This document shows positions 35,397 to 43,155 of a DNA stretch of 64,000 bases, in pieces. The stretch's first letter is position 1. Every line of letters begins with the position of its first letter. Source of the stretch: CADEED01 sp035525785. GTDB lineage: Bacteria > Pseudomonadota > Gammaproteobacteria > Steroidobacterales > Steroidobacteraceae. The stretch lies in assembly GCA_035525785.1 (NCBI GenBank), contig DATLDQ010000112.1:7612-71611 (forward strand), in the 5' to 3' direction. Made by a program: the position numbers and the translations under genes. The notes below the pieces were generated by a model. It did no database searches and was not told the origin of the DNA. It saw only the letters and a list, made by a program, of their open reading frames with translations.

Positions 35397-35638
35397 TGAC
35401 CGAGCGGCCCGAGGACCTTCATGACGAACACGGCCTTGCCGTCGCGTTCGAAAGTGGGACGGATCTCGCGGGTCAGCGCGCCCATGACGTCTTCGTACTG
35501 GCCGAAGATCTGCGTGCTCATGTCGTTGGTGATGACCTTGAAGCGGCCGTCGGCGTTGAGTCGGTCGATGAAGTCCCGGATCGGTGGAATGAACTCGTTG
35601 CGCAGGGGATAGAGACTGATCTCGACGCCGATGTTCAT
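35393..35638 (-). CDS. YkoF-like thiamine/HMP-binding protein
   Basis: A compact 81-residue protein beginning MNIGVEISLYPLRNEFIPPI, with a ferredoxin-like alpha/beta pattern. It resembles the Ykof/MTH1187 thiamine-binding domain (SLYP motif and DMSTQIFGQYEDV), present here as a single copy where YkoF itself has two. It has no signal peptide, so a cytoplasmic role in binding thiamine or its pyrimidine half is likely. It ends in a four-base overlap with the permease gene. Confidence 0.75.
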   Translation of the reverse strand: MNIGVEISLYPLRNEFIPPIRDFIDRLNADGRFKVITNDMSTQIFGQYEDVMGALTREIRPTFERDGKAVFVMKVLGPLGQ

Positions 35639-35670
35639 TCGTTCTCCGTCAACTCGCCAACCAAGGTCAA

Positions 35671-37770
35671 TTATCGGAACTCATACGACACGGTGACTCC
35701 GAAGTGACGCGGATCGCCCGCCTGCACGTAGCGCTTGGGCGTGAAGTCCGGCGGCTCGTTGCCGAACCAGAAGCCACGCTGCGAATAATACTCATCAAAC
35801 AGGTTTCTAACCCAGACTTCCGCGCGCCAGTGTTTCCCTGATAAGCCTGCCTTTAGATTGGTCAGGACCCGCGCGGGCGCACGCTCATCGTGCGAATCAT
35901 CGAAGTAGAAGTCATCGACGCCGGCGAAATCCACGCGGGCGAAATACTTCGACTGGCGATATTCCAATCCCAGGTCGAATTGATACTGCGGTGCGTGAGC
36001 CTGCTCGCGACCGTCGAGGTCGCGGTCTTCGATGACGTAGTCCAGGTAACGCGTCTGCAACAGCGCGAGTCGCGCGTCCACGAGTAGTGAGGCGACGGGA
36101 TTCCAGGCGACGGTTCCCTCGAGGCCATAGTTCTCGCCACCGGCCGCGTTGTCGGTATAGAGCACGAAAGTCAGGGGATCCCCGGGAACCAGCTGTACTC
36201 CGGTCGGGACCTGCTGGTCGTACCGGCGCATGTAGAAGATAGCCAGGTCGGAGTGCAACGTTCCCGCCTCGTTCGCCGCGCGGAACCCGGCTTCGAGGTT
36301 GTGCAGCGTCTCGGCCGCGTAGGTCAGCAGGTCGGCGGGCAGCGCGTCGCCGATGTTGAAGCCGCCCGCCTTGTAGCCACGCGCGAGGCGCGCGTACAGC
36401 GTGTGGCGCGCGTCTATCTCATGGCGCAATGACAAAGAACCGCCGTACATGGTCTCGTCGGGTGAGAACTCGGCAGCATCCGAATCCGAGTAGTCGGCGC
36501 TGCGCCGCTCGGCGCGCGCGCCGGCGGACAGGACCGTACGCTCGCCGATGCGCCATTCCGCTTCGCCGTAGGCGGCAAGGTTGCTGGCGCGGTAGTTGCT
36601 GTCGAAGACATGGTCACCGTCACCGAATTGCAGATCGCGCCAGACGTCGGTCTGCGTGACGTCCTCATCCGTGCGCAGCGCGTAGAGGCCGGCCAGCCAC
36701 GAGAAGCGAGCCCCGCGATCCACGCTGTCGCGCGACACCAGGCGCAGGTCCTGGCTCAGCGTGTCGTGCTCCCGGTCGAAGCGCTGGAAGTAGTCGTAAG
36801 GCGTGTTGGCGCCCCACGAGACGTCGTTGCCCCAGTCGCCGTCGAAGGAGTACACACCGCGCGACTTCCCCAGCGAAGTACGGCTGACGATCTGGAACGC
36901 ATGGGCGTCGTAATCGAGTCGCAGAGCCAGCGCGCGGACAAGCTGCGTGTCCTGGCCGGGCTTGTCCGAAAGCGTGGTGCGCGAATTGTCGATGGAGAAA
37001 GCGTCGTAGCCGTTGTCGAGATCGACCCACATGGCAGTGAAGCGCGCGCGCAGGTCGTCGGTGGGCTGCGCGCCCAGCTTGAGCCGCGCCTGCGATTCGC
37101 GATAGCCGTTGGTGTCGTCGCGACCGAGAAAGCTGTTGCGCCGGAAACCGTCGCTGCGGTAGTCGCCGGCCACGAGTCGCCACGCGGTTTCAGCCGAGCC
37201 ATCGCCGAGGCCCAGCGGCCCACCTAACACGGCGTTCGCCCCATAGGTGCCGTAGTCACCGCCCGTGACATCGGCGTTGAACTCGGGTTCGGGACGGGCT
37301 TCCCTGGTGTTGACCGCGATGAGTCCCGCAAGCGCGTTCGCGCCATAGGCCGTGCCCTGCGGACCACGCAACACCTCGATGCGGTCGACGTCGGTGAGGT
37401 TCGCGGGCATGCCGACGCCCGAGAAATCGACGTCGTCGATGAGGAAGCCCACCGACGGGTTAGGCGCTCCCTGCCATTGCGAAAGCTCACCCACCCCGCG
37501 GATCTGGAAGAAGCGCGGCCGCGACGTCCCCGCGGACCAGTTGAGGTTGGGCACGAGGCCGATGACGTCCTGGAAATGCTGGACGCCGGCGTGTTGAAGC
37601 GTGGACGAATCCAGAACCGTGGCGCTGACGGCCAGGTCGATCAGCGGGCGTTCGCGCAGGTCCGCGGTGACCACGACTTCATCGAGAGTGGCGTCGTCGG
37701 CCGCGGTGGCCGACAGCGAGACAAACAAGATTGGAAACGCGCAGAACGCGCGCAGAAAGGAAGAGTGCAT
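35671..37770 (-). CDS. TonB-dependent outer-membrane receptor, thiamine-responsive
   Basis: A 699-residue receptor with a signal peptide (cleavage near SATAA), a TonB box region LDEVVVTADLRERP, a plug domain (about 30-160: FQIRGVGELSQW, VDRIEVLRGPQGTAYGANALAG) and a 22-strand barrel ending in a C-terminal aromatic-type strand (FGVTVSYEFR). The ribosome-binding site GGAGGG lies at 37776-37781, inside the 3' strand of the TPP riboswitch. Control by that riboswitch and the downstream genes indicate uptake of thiamine or a thiamine precursor. Confidence 0.92.
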   Translation of the reverse strand: MHSSFLRAFCAFPILFVSLSATAADDATLDEVVVTADLRERPLIDLAVSATVLDSSTLQHAGVQHFQDVIGLVPNLNWSAGTSRPRFFQIRGVGELSQWQGAPNPSVGFLIDDVDFSGVGMPANLTDVDRIEVLRGPQGTAYGANALAGLIAVNTREARPEPEFNADVTGGDYGTYGANAVLGGPLGLGDGSAETAWRLVAGDYRSDGFRRNSFLGRDDTNGYRESQARLKLGAQPTDDLRARFTAMWVDLDNGYDAFSIDNSRTTLSDKPGQDTQLVRALALRLDYDAHAFQIVSRTSLGKSRGVYSFDGDWGNDVSWGANTPYDYFQRFDREHDTLSQDLRLVSRDSVDRGARFSWLAGLYALRTDEDVTQTDVWRDLQFGDGDHVFDSNYRASNLAAYGEAEWRIGERTVLSAGARAERRSADYSDSDAAEFSPDETMYGGSLSLRHEIDARHTLYARLARGYKAGGFNIGDALPADLLTYAAETLHNLEAGFRAANEAGTLHSDLAIFYMRRYDQQVPTGVQLVPGDPLTFVLYTDNAAGGENYGLEGTVAWNPVASLLVDARLALLQTRYLDYVIEDRDLDGREQAHAPQYQFDLGLEYRQSKYFARVDFAGVDDFYFDDSHDERAPARVLTNLKAGLSGKHWRAEVWVRNLFDEYYSQRGFWFGNEPPDFTPKRYVQAGDPRHFGVTVSYEFR

Positions 37771-37775
37771 CCTAT

Positions 37776-37868
37776 CCCTCCGCCGGTACTAACCGGATCA
37801 GGTTCTACGGGTTCGCGGCCCATCCGCGTCTCAGGCCGGATGCGCGATTGCACCGGCCACCCCGAGGT
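37776..37868 (-). promoter_or_regulatory. TPP riboswitch (THI element)
   Basis: Read on the minus strand it shows the conserved parts of the THI box: GGGGTGGCCGGTGC at the 5' side, the CTGAGA pyrimidine-sensing loop, CGAACCCGTAGAACCTGATC, and GGTTAGTACCGGCGGAGGG. The last bases include the Shine-Dalgarno sequence of the TonB receptor gene and can pair with the 5' CCTC at 37864-37867 to close P1. TPP binding would therefore be expected to hide the ribosome-binding site. The sequence match is strong; the mode of control is inferred. Confidence 0.95.
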
Positions 37869-37934
37869 CGCGCGCATGTTAACGGAATTTGTCGCTTGAG
37901 TGACGCGGTTTTGCGGGTAAAATTCGCGCCCCGC

Positions 37935-38867
37935 ATGAGCCGCCGCATCCGCATCTTCCAGGTAGACGCCTTCACGACGGATCGCTTCACCGGCAATCCG
38001 GCCGGCGTCGTGCTCGACGCCGACGTGCTCAGCGACTCCGAAATGCTCGCGATCGCGCGGGAACTCAACAACGCCGACACTGCGTTCGTGCTCAAGCCGG
38101 AAGGCCCCGACCACGAGCTTCGTGTCCGTTTCTTCACGCCGCGCACCGAGGCCAGCTTCGTCGGCCACGCGACCGTGGCCACGCATTTCGTGCTGTCCCG
38201 CGACGGCGCGCCGAAGACCCACAACGGCGGCCGCGTTCGGCAGAAGCAGAAGTCGGGCGTGGTGGACGTCGAAGTGCGCGGTGAGGGTGCCACGCGACGC
38301 ATCGCAGTGCGCCAGCCGGCGCCGCCTCTGGGCCGTCAGCTCAACGACCGGGAACGCCTGGCGGTGCTCGATTCACTGGCGCTTTCCACTGGCGACATCG
38401 ACACGCGCTGTCCGCTGCGCATCGTCGGCGGCGCGGGCACGCGCCTCATCATCGGCGTGCGCAGCACCGACCAGCTCAAGCAGCTCAAACCCGATTTCTC
38501 GCGCCTGACCACGCTGTCCGCCCAGTTGGGCGCCGCGGGTTTCTTCGTTTTCACGCTGACCCACGCCCTGCCCGGCTGCCTCACCGAGTCGCGCATGTTC
38601 TGCCCGGCGCTCGGCATCCCGGAGGACCCGGTCAGCGGCAACGCGCATGGCCTGCTCGGCGCCTATCTAGCCGAACAGGGCCTTCTGCAGCATTCCGACG
38701 GCCGCGCCCGGTTCACCGGCGCGCAGGGTCACCACCTGCATCGTTCGGGGCGCATCGACGTCGAGCTCGAATTCGCGCCCAACGACAAGAACGAGGTGAA
38801 GCTCGACGGCGTCTGGATCGTGGGCCAGGCCGTGTCCATCTTCGAGACGGAGATGGTTTTCGATTGA
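37935..38867 (+). CDS. PhzF family isomerase/epimerase-like protein
   Basis: The 310-residue product from MSRRIRIFQVDAFT has the two-lobed PhzF (diaminopimelate-epimerase-like) fold: DAFTTDRFTGNPAGVVLDAD with the following acidic residue region LNNADTAFVL, FFTPRTEASFVGHATVATHFVL, and the second-lobe motif EDPVSGNAHGLLGAYLAE. The family includes the phenazine enzyme but most members have unknown substrates, and no phenazine genes are near. The open frame continues upstream over the riboswitch, which cannot be coding; the chosen ATG begins the conserved block. Confidence 0.88.
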   Translation: MSRRIRIFQVDAFTTDRFTGNPAGVVLDADVLSDSEMLAIARELNNADTAFVLKPEGPDHELRVRFFTPRTEASFVGHATVATHFVLSRDGAPKTHNGGRVRQKQKSGVVDVEVRGEGATRRIAVRQPAPPLGRQLNDRERLAVLDSLALSTGDIDTRCPLRIVGGAGTRLIIGVRSTDQLKQLKPDFSRLTTLSAQLGAAGFFVFTLTHALPGCLTESRMFCPALGIPEDPVSGNAHGLLGAYLAEQGLLQHSDGRARFTGAQGHHLHRSGRIDVELEFAPNDKNEVKLDGVWIVGQAVSIFETEMVFD

Positions 38868-38872
38868 CGGTT

Positions 38873-38912
38873 GCCAGGTGAAGGTTCGCGAGGTTGCGAA
38901 CCTTCTCCTGGC
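38873..38912. terminator. Long hairpin between convergent genes
   Basis: Seventeen-base arms (38873-38889 and 38896-38912) pair with a single mismatch around a six-base loop, filling the gap between the PhzF stop and the hydrolase stop. With GCGAACCTTC as its core, it is the strongest stem seen in the window. There is no T-run, so it may act in both directions as a Rho-assisted terminator or as 3'-end protection. Confidence 0.6.
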
Positions 38913-38914
38913 AC

Positions 38915-40111
38915 TCATCCGTGCGGCGCGTAGAGGTTCGGGTCTACCTTCCCGCCCGCGCCGGGGCTCGCCGGCTCCCACCCGCGAGTGCCGCGGATGA
39001 TGCTGTCGGGAATCATCGCTTCGTCCCAGCCCTTGTCGGCGGCCGGCTCACCACCCGTCCTCAGGATCACGAGCTTGAGTGACGGCACCATCCACATGCG
39101 TTGTTTGCCGCCGGCTTCGAGCCGCACCACGTCGTGCGCGGCGAATTGCCCGTCCACTCGCAGGAATACGGCTCGCGCCGAGCCCTTGTGTGTCGGCGTG
39201 ACCATGAGCCGCGCATAGGCAGGCGGCGAGAGCTGGTTGCCTTCGAATACACCCAGGTTGGTAATCAGGGCGCCGACGCGCATCCAGTCGCCGATGTGCG
39301 CGCGCAGGCAACATCCCGCGCGTACGTGCGCGGCCAGGTTCCCGCCATCATCGACGCCGACGGAAAACCCGCCCGCGCCCAGCGGCTGCCAGATGCGTTC
39401 TTTCAGCAACGTCGCATAGTCGGACTTGAATGCGCGTGACATCACGACCGCCAGCAAGTCGGCATCGACTTCGGGCGGCGATCCGGAAGGGTCGGCCTTT
39501 TCGGCCTGCGGCCAGTGCAGGAGCGTTGCGCCGAGATCGTCACCGGCGTAGTAGCCAGCCGCGAGCGAACGGGGCCAGGTGCGCGCGGCGGGCTTCTCGA
39601 GGTTGCTGTTGCCCGTGAGCAGATCGCGCAAGGTGATGGTGCCGCGCGGGTCGCTGGCCCACTCCGCGATCCATGTAGACAGGGGAGTGTCGAGATCGCG
39701 GATCTCGCCATTCTGTTGTGCAGTACCGAGCGCCAGCGCCGCCAGCACCGGCGTGAATCCGGAGAGATCCACATCGCGATCGAGCGCGGCGCCGCCCTGG
39801 AATTCCCCCCAGTATTTCTGATAGACGACGTGACCGTTCACACCGATCACGAGCGCCGTGCTGTTCCGGGCTGCGGCGTAACGCGTCGCCTCTTCCACCG
39901 ACATCGGGTCGAGGCCGGCCTCCGCGAGCGAGAGCGTCGGCTGCGGCGGGCCGGCCACGACCTCGATTTCGCGGCGCGGGGGAAGATAGGCCAGCGCCTG
40001 CGCCCCGGAAACCGAGCCGGCGAGCACGCGCGCGGGGTGGCCGCCGCTCATCGCGACCCATGCTCCGACGAGCAACAGCGCAACAATCATGGACCACCAG
40101 ACCCGTTTCAT
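38915..40111 (-). CDS. Beta-lactamase-fold serine hydrolase homologue lacking the SxxK lysine
   Basis: A 398-residue exported protein: basic N-terminus and signal anchor (MKRVWWSMIVALLLVGAWVA), then a class C beta-lactamase/DD-peptidase-like domain from about residue 70 to 380. At the place where the family has the Ser-x-x-Lys nucleophile, the sequence reads VDLSGFTPVLAALALG, with Thr in place of Lys. The following IRDLDTPLSTWIAEW and TLRDLLTGNSNL match the fold well. It may be catalytically dead or use a different base. Its start overlaps the ABC ATPase stop by four bases. Confidence 0.75.
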   Translation of the reverse strand: MKRVWWSMIVALLLVGAWVAMSGGHPARVLAGSVSGAQALAYLPPRREIEVVAGPPQPTLSLAEAGLDPMSVEEATRYAAARNSTALVIGVNGHVVYQKYWGEFQGGAALDRDVDLSGFTPVLAALALGTAQQNGEIRDLDTPLSTWIAEWASDPRGTITLRDLLTGNSNLEKPAARTWPRSLAAGYYAGDDLGATLLHWPQAEKADPSGSPPEVDADLLAVVMSRAFKSDYATLLKERIWQPLGAGGFSVGVDDGGNLAAHVRAGCCLRAHIGDWMRVGALITNLGVFEGNQLSPPAYARLMVTPTHKGSARAVFLRVDGQFAAHDVVRLEAGGKQRMWMVPSLKLVILRTGGEPAADKGWDEAMIPDSIIRGTRGWEPASPGAGGKVDPNLYAPHG

Positions 40112-41619
40112 CGCGCATCTCCGTACGAGGACGCCACCCCATATCCGTGCGCCATTTCCAGAACGTGCGTGGTGTGCGCCGGCCATTCCTCGCGATGATG
40201 GGTGGCGATGACACAGCTGCCGCCTTCGGCGAGCCAGGCGTTCAGCCGTCGCGCGAGATCGGCGCGCGTGGCGCGATCGAGCCCCGCGAAGGGTTCGTCC
40301 AGCAGCGCCAGCTTCGGCTCGCGCGCCCACGCACGCGCAAACAACACGCGGCGCGCCTGCCCATAGGACATTTCCGCCATGGTGCGATCCTTGAGCGCGA
40401 GCAACCCGAAGCGCCGCAAGGCGCGCTCCGCGTGAGCGCGGTCGCTCGCGGTGATCGCATCGTTGAGCCCGATACTGGCGTAGCGGCCGGACGCGACCAC
40501 TTCCATCACGGGCATCTTCGGCGCCTGCCAGGTCTGCAGGTGCGGAGCGACATAGGCGGTGCGCAGTTTGAATCTCTCCAGCGCCACGCCGGGCACTATG
40601 CCTGCGCGCCTGATGCTGCCACCCGCGGCCACGCCATGATCGCCGTAAAGGGTCCGCAGCAACGTGCTCTTCCCCGAGCCGTTCGCGCCGTGCACCACCC
40701 AGCAGTCGCCCGCGGCCACTTCCATGTCGATGCCATGCAGGATGTGGGCATCATCCAGGTGGACGTGCGCGTTCTGCAACGAGACCAGCACGCGGCGCCG
40801 GGCGGTGGCGCCACGACGCGCCTTCTTCTTCGCGCGATCGATGGCGAGGAACTCGCTGGAATCCTGGCGCAGCAGTTCACGCGCAGCCGCCGCGCGCAGC
40901 GCCCCGCTGCGCCGCACCCGGCCCTGTTGCAGTTCGAGCAGGTGGGTCATGGAGTCGGGCACGTCGGGAGCGCGATGTGTGGCAAAGATCCAGGGCAACT
41001 GCGAGGCGCCCGTGCCCGACAACCAATGCATCAGCCGCGCGTGGTTGCGCACGTCCAGGCCGTTCGCCACCTCGTCGAGCAGCAGTAGTTTGGGGCGGCT
41101 GGCCAGTGCGCGAGCGATGAGCACCAGGCGGCGTTCGCCGTACGACAGCGTGAGGAAGCGCCGGTCCGCGAGCTCCTCGATGTCGAGACTCTTGAAAATC
41201 CTGGCTACCTGCTTCGCTTCACTCACGGTCAGGTCGCGCACCGGTATGTCCGTGCGCGTCACGCCCGTGGCCACCACTTCGCGCGCCAGGAAGTTCCACT
41301 CGTAGTGCTCATAGCGGTCCTGCCGCTCCGCGCCCACGTAGGCGATCTCTTCGATGATGCCCGCTGGTTGATCGAAGGTCTCACCCTTCCAGCCATAGCG
41401 CCGCAGTTCGCGATCGGTGGGCGTGGGCCACACCGCGCCCGAGACCAGCTTCAACAACTGGGTCTTGCCAGCGCCATTGCCACCGATGAGGAGCCAGCGC
41501 TGACCGGGCCTGATGGACCATGCCACGTCGCGCAATACCGCGCGGCCGCCGCGATCGAGGTCGATGCGCCGGAGCGTTACGGACAGATATGGATTCGCGG
41601 CGCGCGCGCGTGTCGGCAT
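40108..41619 (-). CDS. Tandem ABC ATPase (ModF-like)
   Basis: A 503-residue soluble protein made of two ABC ATPase domains. Domain 1 has Walker A GGNGAGKTQLL near residue 47, signature LSYGERRLVLIARAL and Walker B LLLLDEVANGLD. Domain 2 has GANGSGKSTLL near 317, MSYGQARRVLFARA and LALLDEPFAGLD. No transmembrane domain or permease gene accompanies it, as in ModF/PhrA-type proteins, whose role is unclear. It is translationally coupled to the downstream hydrolase homologue and starts 12 bases after phhA. Confidence 0.85.
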   Translation of the reverse strand: MPTRARAANPYLSVTLRRIDLDRGGRAVLRDVAWSIRPGQRWLLIGGNGAGKTQLLKLVSGAVWPTPTDRELRRYGWKGETFDQPAGIIEEIAYVGAERQDRYEHYEWNFLAREVVATGVTRTDIPVRDLTVSEAKQVARIFKSLDIEELADRRFLTLSYGERRLVLIARALASRPKLLLLDEVANGLDVRNHARLMHWLSGTGASQLPWIFATHRAPDVPDSMTHLLELQQGRVRRSGALRAAAARELLRQDSSEFLAIDRAKKKARRGATARRRVLVSLQNAHVHLDDAHILHGIDMEVAAGDCWVVHGANGSGKSTLLRTLYGDHGVAAGGSIRRAGIVPGVALERFKLRTAYVAPHLQTWQAPKMPVMEVVASGRYASIGLNDAITASDRAHAERALRRFGLLALKDRTMAEMSYGQARRVLFARAWAREPKLALLDEPFAGLDRATRADLARRLNAWLAEGGSCVIATHHREEWPAHTTHVLEMAHGYGVASSYGDAR

Positions 41620-41631
41620 CGGCGCCGGAGC

Positions 41632-42525
41632 TTACCCCAGTTGAATGGAACCAGCTGCCTGGAACGTGGCGGTGGAAGCCACCGGCTGGTCGGTGGGAAG
41701 CCGCGCGTCGGGCTCGTATGCAGGCAGGTCCGCCTGCGCGAACAGCGCGTCGAAGTCCGCTTCCAGCACGCTGTCGAAGAGCTGCTCGATGTCATCGAGC
41801 ACGAAGTAGGTCTTCTGGTACGCATCGATGAGGTAGTTGGTGCGGAGCACGCGCTGCAGGTCGAACCCGAGGCGAGCAGGGCCCGAGGCGCGCGTGGCGT
41901 ACACCGTTTCGCCGCTCGAGGAGAGGATGCCCGCGCCGTAGGCGCGCAGTCCGCGCGACGTCGCGACCAGCCCGAACTCCACGGTGTACCAGTAGAGGCG
42001 CGCCAGCATCTTGAGCTGCGCCGGGCCTTGCGCCCGCGCACCCAGCGCGCCGTAGGCCTGGATGAAGTTGGCGAACACCGTGTGCGCCAGCATGGGCACG
42101 TGGCCGAAGAAATCGTGGAACAGATCGGGTTCGACCAGGTAGTCGAGCTCATCGCGGCGGCGCATCCACACGGTCACGGGGAAGCGGCGTTCGGCCAGAT
42201 GCCCGAAGAAGTCGGCCTCGGGGATGAGGCCCGGTACGCCGATCACCTCGAAGCCAGTGAGGCGCCGCAGGCGGTCGCTGGCCTCGGCCAGCACGGGAAT
42301 CTTCGTCGCATCGGCGCCTAACAATCTAAGACCGGCCATGAATTCCGGCGCGGCATGTTCGTTCATGAGGCCGAGCTGGCGCTGGTACAGCGTGCGCCAG
42401 ATGGCCTGCTCGTCGGGGGTGTAGGTCTCGTAGTTCTGCACGACCCGGAAATCCGGGCCTGCCTGGGCGTAGTCGCCGCGGAGTTGCACGGCGGATCGGG
42501 TCGGAGCTGCGGGTGGACGAGCCAT
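41632..42525 (-). CDS. phhA: Phenylalanine 4-hydroxylase
   Basis: This non-haem iron, pterin-dependent enzyme makes tyrosine from phenylalanine. The 297-residue product from MARPPAAPTRS has the iron ligands in PDLFHDFFGHVPML (two His) and WYTVEFGL (Glu), and the pterin region GVPGLIPEADFFGHLAERRFPVTVW. GGAAG lies eight bases before this ATG, which argues against the 13-residue longer start. The pterin recycling gene phhB is not adjacent. It is divergent from an AsnC-type regulator. Confidence 0.95.
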   Translation of the reverse strand: MARPPAAPTRSAVQLRGDYAQAGPDFRVVQNYETYTPDEQAIWRTLYQRQLGLMNEHAAPEFMAGLRLLGADATKIPVLAEASDRLRRLTGFEVIGVPGLIPEADFFGHLAERRFPVTVWMRRRDELDYLVEPDLFHDFFGHVPMLAHTVFANFIQAYGALGARAQGPAQLKMLARLYWYTVEFGLVATSRGLRAYGAGILSSSGETVYATRASGPARLGFDLQRVLRTNYLIDAYQKTYFVLDDIEQLFDSVLEADFDALFAQADLPAYEPDARLPTDQPVASTATFQAAGSIQLG

Positions 42526-42552
42526 GCCGCATCTTCCATCCACTGCAACGCC

Positions 42553-42604
42553 GGAAACTGGCAATTTCCGTCAGCGAAAGACGTGATTGTTGATGCCTTT
42601 CGCT
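42553..42604. promoter_or_regulatory. Dyads in the phhA / AsnC regulator gap
   Basis: Two inverted repeats lie in the 114-base intergenic region: GGAAA (42553-42557) with TTTCC (42565-42569), and AGCGAAAG (42573-42580) with CTTTCGCT (42597-42604), perfect 8-base arms with a 16-base spacer. Multiple spaced dyads suit an Lrp/AsnC octamer. Binding by the neighbouring regulator is inferred. Confidence 0.5.
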
Positions 42605-42639
42605 AATTTCCCGGGTGATTGTGGTTAAATCCGCCAGGT

Positions 42640-43122
42640 ATGAAGCTCGACAAGACCGACCGACGAATCCTCGACGTGCTGCAACGCGATGCACGAATCA
42701 GCGTCACGGACCTCGCAGAACGCGTCGGGCTGTCACCCACGCCCTGCGCCCGGCGCATCCGGCAGCTCGAGGACTCGGGGTTGATCCAGGGCTACTCGGC
42801 CATCATCGACCCGAAGCGCGCCGGCCAGACCATTCAGGCCATCGTGCAGATCAAGCTCGAACAACATTCCGATGAGATCGTCGAGCGCTTCCGCCGCACG
42901 CTCATCGACCGCCCCGAGGTACTGGCCTGCTACACCATGACGGGCGAGATGGACTTCCTGCTGCACGTGATCGTGCGCGACATCGAAGCACTGTCGGAAT
43001 TCACGCTGCGGCGGCTGCTACGCGTGCCCGGCGTGCGTGACGTCAGGTCGTCGATCGTGCTCGAGACCGTCAAGCGCTCGCCGGTGATTCCGCTCGAGGA
43101 TCTGGCGCCCCAATCAATTTGA
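42640..43122 (+). CDS. Lrp/AsnC family regulator, divergent from phhA
   Basis: A 160-residue protein from MKLDKTDRRILDVLQ. The helix-turn-helix (about residues 5-60: ISVTDLAERVGLSPTPCARRIRQLEDSGLIQGYSA) is followed by a RAM domain (about 70-150: AIVQIKLEQHSDEIVERF, VLACYTMTGEMDFLLHVIVRDIEAL). It probably senses an aromatic amino acid and controls phhA, as PhhR-independent Lrp-type regulators do; the ligand is not shown by sequence. Confidence 0.9.
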   Translation: MKLDKTDRRILDVLQRDARISVTDLAERVGLSPTPCARRIRQLEDSGLIQGYSAIIDPKRAGQTIQAIVQIKLEQHSDEIVERFRRTLIDRPEVLACYTMTGEMDFLLHVIVRDIEALSEFTLRRLLRVPGVRDVRSSIVLETVKRSPVIPLEDLAPQSI

Positions 43123-43155
43123 TTCAGGGCGGGTTGATTCAATGCAGGTTGATCA
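43119..43155. repeat. Three short direct repeats, 15-base period
   Basis: TTGATTCA occurs at 43119-43126 and 43134-43141, and TTGATCA at 43149-43155, spaced exactly 15 bases apart. The first overlaps the stop of the Lrp/AsnC gene and the last the stop of the convergent sigma gene. It may be chance or a small duplication. Confidence 0.4.
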
